A program made the position numbers and the translations under genes. Positions 6,019 through 13,124 of a DNA stretch of 16,160 bases are shown here, in pieces. The stretch is from an uncultured Bacteroidales bacterium (lineage in GTDB: Bacteria; Bacteroidota; Bacteroidia; Bacteroidales; UBA932). The stretch is taken from the NCBI GenBank assembly GCA_937899055.1, contig CALBPX010000063.1, forward strand, positions 1-16,160. The letters are read 5' to 3'. Under the pieces are notes generated by a model. It ran no database searches, was not told the origin of the DNA, and worked only from the letters and a program-made list of their open reading frames with translations. The number at the start of each line of letters is the position of its first letter. Position 1 is the stretch's first letter.

Positions 6019-8958
6019 TTGAACAATTTGTCTACTCGAAAACTTGTTGATGGGTACCACAAGGCATTCATCGATGCTACGCGTGAATCAGATCCGACTT
6101 TTTCTCCAAGCCTTATATCAAATTCACACGGAAAGAAGGTATTAACTGTCATTGAGAAGGAAATGAAAGGTTGCGACGACTTGTTCATAAGTGTCGCATT
6201 CATTACCATGGGAGGAATAGCTCCGCTTCTTGGCACCCTAAAGGACTTGGAGAAACAGGGGACTCGGGGCCGTATTTTGACGACTGATTATCTAATGTTC
6301 AGCGATCCACGTGCACTAGATAAACTCGCTTCGCTTAACAATCTTGATGTTCGCGTCTTTAAGACCGGTGAAAACAATGTCGGTTTTCACACCAAGGGAT
6401 ACATGTTCCACAATGGTGATAACCTACGCATTATCATTGGCAGTTCAAATCTCACCCAAGACGCCATTACCAAAAACCACGAATGGAATACACGCTTGGT
6501 CTCATCCACGGAAGGGGCATATGCAAAGGATATTGAAGCCGAATTCAATGATCTGTGGGAGTCGTCAGTGTGCTATGAGGAGTACCGGGATGAATATGCC
6601 GATTTATATAAAAGCAGCCAGAAAGACAGGGATGAGATTTCAAGATTAACGCAGACACTTGATTTGGGCTATTCCCAGGTACTTCAGCCGAATTCGATGC
6701 AGGAAGTGTTCACGCTAAACATTGAGGAGATAATACGCTCTGGAGGAAAACGGGCACTCTTGATTTCTGCAACAGGAACAGGTAAAACATATGCATCTGC
6801 GTTTGCCATCCGTAAGCTGTTCTCGGAGAATATCCTTCAAGGAAAGAAAGCTCTTTTCCTTTCTCACCGTGAACAGATAAATCGACAGGCATTGGGCAGT
6901 TATAAGCGGATCTTTGGGAAGAATATCCCGATGGAACTTCTTAGTGGCACACATAACGATATTAAAAAAGCACGCTCTGCTTCATTCCTCTTTTCCACCA
7001 TGAACATGATGGCCAAAGAGAATGTGCGAGAGCAGTTTGCTCCTCAAGAGTTCGCAGTCATTGTCTTGGACGAATGTCATAGAAGCGGCGCTGAGAGTTA
7101 CCAGAAAATTATCAAATACTTCCGACCGGAACTGCTCCTAGGAATGTCAGCTTCTCCTGAACGTACAGACAGCTTTGATGTATTTCAACTGTTCGACCAT
7201 AACATAGCATGTGAGGTTCGCCTGCAACAGGCTCTGGAGAATGAAATGTTATGTCCTTTCCATTATTTCGGCATTACCGACCTTGAGATTGAAGGGGAAG
7301 ATAATGACGATCTTAGTCGGTTCCGACATTTAACTTCCGATCGAAGGGTGAAGTATATCATGGACCGTGCAGAGTATTATGGTTATAGTGGGCAGCGCAT
7401 AAAAGGTCTGATCTTCTGTAGCAGAAAAGAGGAAGCGCGAGAATTAAGTGAAAAATTCAATGCTACAGGGCGCTATAACACTATAATGTTGACAGGGGAT
7501 GATTCTCAAGAAGATCGAGAGGATGCCATCGAGAGGCTGGTTTCGGATACTAGAAAAGACAAACTTGATTACATTTTCACGGTAGATATCTTTAACGAAG
7601 GCGTGGATGTCCCTGAAATCAATCAGGTCATCTTACTGCGTCCTACTAAATCGCCCATTATTTTCGTTCAACAACTTGGACGTGGACTTCGCAAGGCGGA
7701 AGGGAAAGAATTCGTGATTGTCCTTGACTTCATTGGGAATTATCAGACCAACTACATGATTCCCATTGCTTTGTCAGGAGACAGGACAGGAAATAAGGAT
7801 AACATTCGTCGCTCTTTAATGGAGGGCAATAACGTCATAAAAGGTGCTTCGACCATCTATTTTGATGAAATATCCAGAGACAGGATTTACAAATCCATTG
7901 ATGCCGCAGACCTTAACCAGATTCGTCTTCTTAAGAAGGAGTACCAATCGCTGAAATACAAGCTTGGCCGCATCCCTGATTTGAAGGATTTTGATGTTAT
8001 GGGTGAATTGGATCCTCTTCGTATTATCGACAAAAAAGGCTCATATCAAGCCTTTCTACGAGACTACGAAGATGATTTCACCGAAAAGTGGTCCGATAAG
8101 CAGTATCAGATTCTGGAGTATATTTCCAGAAAGTTTGCGTCGGGTATGCGCATACACGAGTTAGCTCTTCTTCGAATTCTAATTGATGAGCCGGAACTTT
8201 CGGAACTTTGGGAATCCTTACTGACAAAGCGTTATGGAGCTGTCGTGGATGACCGCCTAGTGCAGAATGTCGAGGATGTTTTAGCTGGTAATTTCTTTAG
8301 AGGAGATCGTTTTCAGATTGCCCTAGCATGCAGGACGCCTGGCGGCTTTAAACTGTCCGCTATTTTTGAGGACGCCTTGAAGAATGAGGCCTTCCACACT
8401 GCAATCAGAAAACTCCTAGATTTCGGCATTTACAGATATCGTAGAGATTATTCGACGCCTTACGCAGGGACTCAGTTCAATCTGTATAAGAAGTACACCT
8501 ATTCTGAAGTGTGTTGGCTTCTTGGTTGGAGGAAAGAAGAGGTCTCATTGAATATTGGCGGATACAAATACGATTCATACTCAAAGACTTATCCCATCTT
8601 TATCAATTACGAGAAAGAAGAGTACATCTCCGCTACTACACGTTATGAAGACCGCTTCACCGATCCTTCCTCGTTAACAGCTATTTCAAAGAGTCGTAGA
8701 ACTATAGACTCCGATGATGTTCAAAATGCCGTACATAGCCAAGAGCGTGGTATTCTAATGCCTTTATTTGTACGGAAGAACAAAGACGATCAGTCCTCAA
8801 AGGAATTCTATTTCCTGGGTACAATGCGTCATAACGGCCATCTCCATCAGTTTGTGATGAATGGTACAGAAGATGTAACAGCCGTTGAAATTGGGTATCG
8901 TCTTGACACACCTATAGAGAGTAACCTATACGAATATATCACAGAGCAATCATTATGA
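6019..8958 (+). CDS. PLD nuclease / superfamily 2 DEAD-DEAH helicase / DUF3427 protein
   Basis: From the proposed TTG at 6019 the protein has 979 residues. The frame is open back to a GTG at 5929, but that stretch holds a promoter and encodes unlikely hydrophobic residues. Domains in order: a phospholipase D-type nuclease (~45-190) with FHTKGY (His124, Lys126), GSSNLT and NHEWN; a superfamily 2 helicase (~225-560) with Walker A ATGTGKT (251-257), DECH (351-354), SASPERTD, FNEGVDVPE and QQLGRGLRK (551-559, arginine finger); and a C-terminal region of ~400 residues matching DUF3427, ending in a strand-rich FLGTMRHNG module. Such proteins should translocate on nucleic acid and cut it. Related architectures occur in defence islands and restriction-like systems; the precise activity here is inferred. 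The stop overlaps the NUDIX start (ATGA), implying coupled synthesis. Codon and base use differ from the flanking core genes. Confidence 0.88.
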   Translation: MNNLSTRKLVDGYHKAFIDATRESDPTFSPSLISNSHGKKVLTVIEKEMKGCDDLFISVAFITMGGIAPLLGTLKDLEKQGTRGRILTTDYLMFSDPRALDKLASLNNLDVRVFKTGENNVGFHTKGYMFHNGDNLRIIIGSSNLTQDAITKNHEWNTRLVSSTEGAYAKDIEAEFNDLWESSVCYEEYRDEYADLYKSSQKDRDEISRLTQTLDLGYSQVLQPNSMQEVFTLNIEEIIRSGGKRALLISATGTGKTYASAFAIRKLFSENILQGKKALFLSHREQINRQALGSYKRIFGKNIPMELLSGTHNDIKKARSASFLFSTMNMMAKENVREQFAPQEFAVIVLDECHRSGAESYQKIIKYFRPELLLGMSASPERTDSFDVFQLFDHNIACEVRLQQALENEMLCPFHYFGITDLEIEGEDNDDLSRFRHLTSDRRVKYIMDRAEYYGYSGQRIKGLIFCSRKEEARELSEKFNATGRYNTIMLTGDDSQEDREDAIERLVSDTRKDKLDYIFTVDIFNEGVDVPEINQVILLRPTKSPIIFVQQLGRGLRKAEGKEFVIVLDFIGNYQTNYMIPIALSGDRTGNKDNIRRSLMEGNNVIKGASTIYFDEISRDRIYKSIDAADLNQIRLLKKEYQSLKYKLGRIPDLKDFDVMGELDPLRIIDKKGSYQAFLRDYEDDFTEKWSDKQYQILEYISRKFASGMRIHELALLRILIDEPELSELWESLLTKRYGAVVDDRLVQNVEDVLAGNFFRGDRFQIALACRTPGGFKLSAIFEDALKNEAFHTAIRKLLDFGIYRYRRDYSTPYAGTQFNLYKKYTYSEVCWLLGWRKEEVSLNIGGYKYDSYSKTYPIFINYEKEEYISATTRYEDRFTDPSSLTAISKSRRTIDSDDVQNAVHSQERGILMPLFVRKNKDDQSSKEFYFLGTMRHNGHLHQFVMNGTEDVTAVEIGYRLDTPIESNLYEYITEQSL

Positions 8959-9371
8959 AGACAATAGAAGTAGTTGCGGCCATTATACGGAAAGAAGATA
9001 AGATTTTTGCAACACAACGCGGATATGGAGAATTCAAAGACTGGTGGGAATTTCCGGGCGGAAAGATGGAACCTGGTGAAACACCGGAAGATGCGCTTGT
9101 CCGCGAGATTCGCGAAGAGCTTGATGCGGATATAAGCGTGGACAAATTCCTTTACACGGTTGACTGGGATTATCCAAAATTCCATCTTACCATGCATTGT
9201 TTCATGGCTTCATTGCGGAATGATGCTCTTCATCTGAATGAACATGAAGCTGCCAGATGGTTGGATAAGGATGAAATTCATTCTGTCAACTGGCTGCCGG
9301 CTGATGAGGTTCTGCTCCCTCTGATTGTGGAAGAATTAGAGCTGCGCATAATCCAGAATAACCTTCCATGA
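8955..9371 (+). CDS. NUDIX hydrolase, MutT-like (deoxy)nucleoside triphosphate pyrophosphohydrolase
   Basis: This 138-residue protein is a single NUDIX domain of typical MutT size. The Nudix box spans residues 36-58: GKMEPGE, seven residues, then REIREELDA, with the metal-binding EExxEE-type glutamates in place. The usual Gly near the end of the box is Asp57, a variation seen in other MutT/NudG-like proteins. WWEFPGGK (30-37) is typical of enzymes that hydrolyse oxidised or modified (d)NTPs to the monophosphate and pyrophosphate. The ATG overlaps the helicase stop (ATGA, 8955-8958), so it is translated with the helicase and probably works with it. Whether it cleans the nucleotide pool, degrades a signal or removes modified phage nucleotides cannot be told from the sequence. 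It converges on the DUF4252 gene 54 nt away; I saw no clear terminator there. Confidence 0.9.
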   Translation: MKTIEVVAAIIRKEDKIFATQRGYGEFKDWWEFPGGKMEPGETPEDALVREIREELDADISVDKFLYTVDWDYPKFHLTMHCFMASLRNDALHLNEHEAARWLDKDEIHSVNWLPADEVLLPLIVEELELRIIQNNLP

Positions 9372-9425
9372 GGAATAAGATTCGGCTGGTGAAAGTGAAA
9401 TCAGGGAAAGCCTAATATTACAGGA

Positions 9426-9908
9426 TTATTTCATCTGGGAGGACAGAATCTGTTCGAGCTGGGCACGGTCCATTTTGCCTTCTATGCAGATGAAAGAGGT
9501 TTCTTCTTCCTCTTCTGAAAAGAGGACAAAGCCCGTTACGGTCTTCTGGTCCCCTATTGTATAAATTCGCATGACCTGACCGTTGTCCTTGGCCTCCATC
9601 ATCAGTTCAAACTTACCCTTGGATATGAATTGACTTACCTCTGACTTAAGGTTGGCGTTTATGCTTTTATTTTGACTATCAAGTATATACATGCCGGTAA
9701 GCTGGGATATTACCGGAGCAAGGTCAACATTGCCATCCTCTACCTTAAGGTCTGGAATCTTTCCTATGATACGGAACATTGCCGGAGATATATATACGGC
9801 ACTTACGTTATCATTGACTGAATATTTTTCATAGATGCTCTTGCCGGTCTGGGCAAAGACAGAAGCTGCAGTAAGCAGCAAAACTGAAAGAATAAATATG
9901 CGTTTCAT
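9426..9908 (-). CDS. exported DUF4252 protein, last gene of second ECF unit
   Basis: This 160-residue protein has a signal peptide (MKRIFILSVLLLTAASVFAQ, probably cut after FA) and a mature part matching DUF4252: VNDNVSAVYISPAMFRIIGK, a central helix, then LMMEAKDNGQVMRIYTIGD and ICIEGKMDRAQLEQIL. The family is nearly exclusive to Bacteroidota and its function is unknown; it is expected in the periplasm or outer membrane. The ATG overlaps the preceding stop by one base (TAATG), so it is co-translated with the anti-sigma-like gene. It is a paralogue of the first gene of the same unit: compare LMEAKDxGxxxxIY and the C-terminal I.(G/S)GxxDxxxLxxIL pattern. It is likely an output of the sigma circuit. 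Confidence 0.85.
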   Translation of the reverse strand: MKRIFILSVLLLTAASVFAQTGKSIYEKYSVNDNVSAVYISPAMFRIIGKIPDLKVEDGNVDLAPVISQLTGMYILDSQNKSINANLKSEVSQFISKGKFELMMEAKDNGQVMRIYTIGDQKTVTGFVLFSEEEEETSFICIEGKMDRAQLEQILSSQMK

Positions 9909-10294
9909 TATTTGTTGATTTTTCTGATTATTGAATTTGGTTTTTCTATAAGAGCCTTGGCTTCCAGAGCCTTATCGGATGCGGGGCTCATTTTTGCGGA
10001 TATTCTGGTAAAGGTTTTCTGAACCTCTGCGTATGCAAGATAAGGGTCGTTGAAAGTATCTACAAGCGGCTTTTGCTGAGAATGCCGGAGAAAGAAAAAC
10101 ATAGCCATGCACGCAGCTGCGGCAAGGAGCACTCCGGTTAAAACTCTGGAATGTACGGAGGGTATTGCCGTCTGAGCATCAATAACTTGCTCCATACGGC
10201 TTTTAAGCCCTTCCGGAACTGGTATGGAACTGTTGGCAGCCACTTCCCGAAGTTCTTCCAGACCGAGTTTTTCTATATCTTTTATATTCTTCAT
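9908..10294 (-). CDS. putative anti-sigma factor, single-pass membrane protein
   Basis: This 128-residue protein has a charged N-terminus (1-48) with an IPVPEGLKSRMEQVID motif, one hydrophobic segment (about 51-69, VLTGVLLAAAACMAMFFFL), and a short extracytoplasmic tail. It lies directly after the ECF sigma gene and before a DUF4252 gene. Position and topology suggest a membrane anti-sigma factor, and the layout parallels the protein at 1042-1578. No zinc motif is visible. The start at 10294 is preceded by GAAAGG 6-7 nt upstream on the coding strand, a reasonable Shine-Dalgarno site. That site is one of two copies made by a 22-bp tandem duplication, which separates this start from the sigma stop by 18 nt. 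Function is inferred, not shown by a known domain. Confidence 0.68.
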   Translation of the reverse strand: MKNIKDIEKLGLEELREVAANSSIPVPEGLKSRMEQVIDAQTAIPSVHSRVLTGVLLAAAACMAMFFFLRHSQQKPLVDTFNDPYLAYAEVQKTFTRISAKMSPASDKALEAKALIEKPNSIIRKINK

Positions 10295-10333
10295 GATTTG
10301 CCTTTCAATAGTTCATAATTTGCCTTTCAACTG
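10290..10333. repeat. 22-bp tandem duplication at the sigma / anti-sigma junction
   Basis: Bases 10290-10311 and 10312-10333 agree at 19 of 22 positions, and the first 19 bases of each differ at one. The core is ATTTGCCTTTCAA (10296-10308 and 10318-10330). On the coding strand each copy carries the GAAAGGC ribosome-site-like sequence followed by an ATGA. The upstream copy holds the sigma stop and the downstream copy the start of the next gene. Confidence 0.85.
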
Positions 10334-10792
10334 TTTTTTAGCCCTTGAGAGCACTACTCTTAATGTCAGGTAGTTAAGACCTGTAATCTTCACTATTTCC
10401 TCGTACGGCCGGCCTTCTATCATACGGAGGGTCAGAACCTGCCTTTGCCTGTCCGGGAGGGATTTTATGGCAGCCAGCACTTTCTGGAGCCTTTGAGAGG
10501 AGTCTATCCGTTCATCCTGCGGAACATCCCCTTCCGTTTCCGGGAGAATGTCGGAAAATATAATCTTGCTTTTGGTGCGTATGCGGTCTATGCAAATGTT
10601 CTTTAAAAGGCGGATGCTGTAGGCTTCGGGGGTAAGGATTTCATCCAGGCGGTCTCTCATCTGCCAGAGTTTCAGATAGAGTTCCTGAAGAGCGTCCTCT
10701 GCATCGCTCTCAGACTCAAGGATGTAATAAGCCACCCTGTAAAGTCTGTCGGAAAGAGACAAATACTCCCGTTTGAAACTTATAACATCCAT
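10313..10792 (-). CDS. ECF-family RNA polymerase sigma factor (second)
   Basis: This 159-residue protein has only sigma regions 2 and 4. Region 2 lies at about 8-75 (YRVAYYILESESDAEDALQE, LYLKLWQMRDRL, then ICIDRIRTK). A short acidic linker follows. Region 4 lies at about 105-155 (LPDRQRQVLTLRMIEGRPYE, then EIVKITGLNYLTLRVVLSRA). It is the second gene of a four-gene minus-strand unit, DUF4252 - sigma - membrane protein - DUF4252, with gaps of 10 and 18 nt and a 1-nt overlap. The layout suggests that its product drives its own unit and is held by the membrane protein. It differs clearly in sequence from the sigma factor at 528-1058, so the two are not recent duplicates. The signal is unknown. 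Confidence 0.93.
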   Translation of the reverse strand: MDVISFKREYLSLSDRLYRVAYYILESESDAEDALQELYLKLWQMRDRLDEILTPEAYSIRLLKNICIDRIRTKSKIIFSDILPETEGDVPQDERIDSSQRLQKVLAAIKSLPDRQRQVLTLRMIEGRPYEEIVKITGLNYLTLRVVLSRAKKQLKGKL

Positions 10793-10802
10793 AGGAACAG
10801 GC

Positions 10803-11312
10803 TTATTGTTTGTCTAAGACCTTAGTCAGATCTTCAATGTCAAAACTGCCGCTGAGGAATATGAAGGCACAGTCAGAAGGGGCAAAGAAAGCCACATCGC
10901 TGAGCTTCCCAGTCTTCTCATTTACAGACCCATATATCTTCACGGTTTCACCCTCATCCTTGGCCTCCATCAAAAGTTCTGCATCGGAGAGTATGCTTTG
11001 AAGCCTGTTGTTAATCTTTTGCTGCAAAGGCTTTTCGGCTTCCTCATAAGAGAGGATACTTATTCCGGTCAGACCTTTCATGGCGGTGAGAGCCTGCCGG
11101 GTGTCCCCGTCGCCGTCATCGGCCAACTTTGCGGCTCCTTTCAAGAGAGAGGTTCCCAACCTTCCCAGACTGAGAGATTCCACCCCTTTGCTGTTTTTGA
11201 AACTGGAAAAGACCGAGGCCACTTTCCGTTTGGAAATCTTTCCTCCCTGAGTATGTGCCAACAGTCCCAGCGGGAGAATCAGGACCATGGTCAACAATAA
11301 CAATCTTCTCAT
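10803..11312 (-). CDS. exported DUF4252 protein, first gene of second ECF unit
   Basis: I chose the ATG at 11312 (169 residues). The longer frame starts with a TTG at 11342 and would put ten polar residues before the signal peptide MRRLLLLTMVLILPLGLLAH. The mature part is a DUF4252 domain: VASVFSSFKNSKGVESLSLG, a Lys/Gly loop, GLTGISILSYEEAEKPL, LLMEAKDEGETVKIYG and FIFLSGSFDIEDLTKVL. Function is unknown for the family. The sigma gene follows after 10 nt, so this gene is most likely transcribed with it and is the leading gene of the unit. A possible weak -7 box (TAAAATTG, minus strand, 11327-11334) lies just upstream, and an inverted repeat at 11350-11375 sits before that. Confidence 0.82.
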   Translation of the reverse strand: MRRLLLLTMVLILPLGLLAHTQGGKISKRKVASVFSSFKNSKGVESLSLGRLGTSLLKGAAKLADDGDGDTRQALTAMKGLTGISILSYEEAEKPLQQKINNRLQSILSDAELLMEAKDEGETVKIYGSVNEKTGKLSDVAFFAPSDCAFIFLSGSFDIEDLTKVLDKQ

Positions 11313-11349
11313 AAATCTTTTGTTTACAATTTTAGGACACAACCATTAT

Positions 11350-11375
11350 GCCGTCCACCAATACAGACGGACGGC
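11350..11375. promoter_or_regulatory. inverted repeat upstream of the DUF4252-sigma unit
   Basis: GCCGTCC (11350-11356) and GGACGGC (11369-11375) form a perfect 7-bp GC-rich stem with a 12-nt loop. An alternative pairing uses CCGTC (11351-11355) with GACGG (11366-11370). No T-run follows on either strand, so it is not a standard terminator. Its place, between the C1 peptidase stop and the start of the DUF4252-sigma unit, allows an operator, an attenuator or an RNA-stabilising hairpin. Confidence 0.4.
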
Positions 11376-11419
11376 TTTAGGATTTGTTATCGTTACTCTG
11401 CAATTTTTTTATTCGGGTA

Positions 11420-12529
11420 CTATTGAAGCTGCTTTTGAAACTTCCGGGGCAGAGCGTTGCGGTTGAGGAAAATGTAGGTGGTGTTCAGGGCAATGTAATT
11501 GCGTGACATATACCATATTCCGCTGTAGTAACCGCTCTTGCCCCATGAGTTTTTGACCATGTAGAACGGGTTGCCGTTTTCATCGGTGGCCTTGCCGTAA
11601 ATCAGCATGACGTGGTCGTAGGTGAACCGCCAGTCATCCCATTGCTCCTGCCTCATCTGCTGGGTTGGCTGCACTCCCTGTGGGAGCATGGCTAATCCTC
11701 GGCGATTGAAATCGCCGGATACATCTCCTCCCCAGGCAACCGTGTAGCCTTGGTCGATTGCATTGTCCAGGAGTTCCATAAGTTGCTCAATGGGAATGTT
11801 GTAGCTGGGTTTGAGGCGCCACTTGTAAGGAGCCTCTATTACAAACCATTCATAGAAAGGATGATGGGTAAAACTGGTAAGGCTCACATAGTTGTTGAGG
11901 TTAAGGCCCAGGCTTTCTGCAAACGATTTTGGAGTGTAGGTTTTGCCGTCATAGACAAAATTCGTGGGGCATTTGCCAACATATTTTTCTATCAGGGCCT
12001 GGACGCTGTCTTGCCAGTAAGGCAGAGGTTCCTTGGCGCCAGGTCTTACAATGCTGCGGACCTTGCTTTCAAGTTCCGGAAAGAAGACCTTGAAGTTGGC
12101 AAGAGAATCACCGGTAAGAGAACCGGGGGCTGGCATGGCAGATTCAGGGCAGATTCCGTAGTTCCTGAAGACTTCCAGCACATCGTCGCAGGAACCGCCT
12201 TCTGAAATCTGACTGTAACCGTGCATACGGACATAATGAGTGGCGTTGTCCATATAGTCTTTGTTTACTACAAACATTTCGCAAAGGTCAAATGCCTTGC
12301 CGGTCTGTCTGAGAATTTCGGCCTCAAAATAGCCCAACGTTGCATAGGCCCAGCACGTTCCGCTGCGGTGCTGGTTCTTTATGCTGGTTATGGGGTTTTC
12401 CTTTATGGTCTTGAAGGTCTTGCTGACCTGAGAGTCAACCGCTCCCTTAATGAGATTCTCCTGAGCCGATGCACCGGACGAAAACAGAACCGATGCCGTA
12501 AGAAGGCTTATAAATATTACATTTTTCAT
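11420..12529 (-). CDS. exported C1 family cysteine peptidase (PepC / bleomycin hydrolase-like)
   Basis: This 369-residue protein has a signal peptide (MKNVIFISLLTASVLFSSGA, cut after SA, residue 22). The papain-type catalytic set is complete: Gln53 and Cys59 in NQHRSGTCWAYA, His306 in YDHVMLIYG and Asn327 in VKNSWG. The NQ(x)xSGTCW and HVMLI context and a long insert between Cys and His place it with the aminopeptidase C / bleomycin hydrolase subfamily rather than with papain. Classical PepC enzymes are cytoplasmic hexamers of about 440-450 residues; this one is shorter and exported, so it probably trims peptides in the periplasm or at the surface. It lies 49 nt after a GNAT gene on the same strand and may share its transcript. 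Plus-strand frames within it are antisense shadows. Confidence 0.9.
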   Translation of the reverse strand: MKNVIFISLLTASVLFSSGASAQENLIKGAVDSQVSKTFKTIKENPITSIKNQHRSGTCWAYATLGYFEAEILRQTGKAFDLCEMFVVNKDYMDNATHYVRMHGYSQISEGGSCDDVLEVFRNYGICPESAMPAPGSLTGDSLANFKVFFPELESKVRSIVRPGAKEPLPYWQDSVQALIEKYVGKCPTNFVYDGKTYTPKSFAESLGLNLNNYVSLTSFTHHPFYEWFVIEAPYKWRLKPSYNIPIEQLMELLDNAIDQGYTVAWGGDVSGDFNRRGLAMLPQGVQPTQQMRQEQWDDWRFTYDHVMLIYGKATDENGNPFYMVKNSWGKSGYYSGIWYMSRNYIALNTTYIFLNRNALPRKFQKQLQ

Positions 12530-12578
12530 GATGATATCTTTATGTCGTTTATCTATGTTGTTTGGCTTTGCTGTATGT

Positions 12579-13106
12579 TTATGTTGAATATGGGTTGTGG
12601 AGCCTCATGATTCTGACTGGCCGTTTGCTGCCGCCGTAGAGGAAGGGGCAGTACTGAGTTCTGCCGGTATCCTTGAAGCCGCATTTTTCCATCACTCGCC
12701 TTGAGGCCGGGTTGTCTGTGAAGAAACAGCACCAAAGCGTGCGGAAACCTTTTTCACGGAAGCAGTAATCCACTAACAGGCCCAGAGCCTCCGAACAGAA
12801 GCCTTTGTTCCAGTAAGGCTTTGCTATCCAATAAGTTGCCTCTGCTTCATCATTGCCTGTTTCTATATTACATTCGTTGCCTGTCATATAGCCTATGCAG
12901 CCTATGATTTCTTCGGTCTGTTTGAGAACTATGGCCCAGATGCGGTTGTTGCTGTAATATGTACGGATGACCTTGAGGCTGTCTTCTATGCTCCTGTGAG
13001 GAGCCCAGCCGGAACGGATGCCAATTTCAGGCTCGGATGCAAGGCTGAACAGCATAGGTGCATCCTTTTCGGTCCAAGGTCTGAGCAATAATCTTTTGGT
13101 CTCCAT
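12579..13106 (-). CDS. GNAT family N-acetyltransferase (RimJ/RimL-like)
   Basis: This 175-residue protein begins METKRLLLRPWTEKDAPMLF, the standard start of the RimJ/RimL-type acetyltransferase_3 fold. The acetyl-CoA-binding motif A is at about 92-110 (YWIAKPYWNKGFCSEALGLL; the WNKGFCSEA loop is the pyrophosphate-binding turn). It is followed by DYCFREKGFRTLWCCF, then DNPASRRVMEKCGF (131-144), the usual last helix-strand. It transfers an acetyl group from acetyl-CoA to an amine, in the cytoplasm. The substrate may be a protein N-terminus, an antibiotic or a small molecule and cannot be predicted. It sits between two exported hydrolases with gaps of 18 and 49 nt, consistent with co-transcription, though no functional link is obvious. 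Confidence 0.9.
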   Translation of the reverse strand: METKRLLLRPWTEKDAPMLFSLASEPEIGIRSGWAPHRSIEDSLKVIRTYYSNNRIWAIVLKQTEEIIGCIGYMTGNECNIETGNDEAEATYWIAKPYWNKGFCSEALGLLVDYCFREKGFRTLWCCFFTDNPASRRVMEKCGFKDTGRTQYCPFLYGGSKRPVRIMRLHNPYST

Positions 13107-13124
13107 AGTCTGACGCCCAATTAT

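Noticed and set aside
9372..9425. Bidirectional terminator between the NUDIX and DUF4252 genes
   Set aside because: No stable hairpin with a T-run was seen in this convergent gap.
11350..11375. Rho-independent terminator of the C1 peptidase gene
   Set aside because: The hairpin is not followed by a T-run on the minus strand.
12530..12578. Separate promoter for the C1 peptidase
   Set aside because: No TAnnTTTG or TTTG pair was found on the minus strand in this 49-nt gap; co-transcription with the GNAT gene is simpler.
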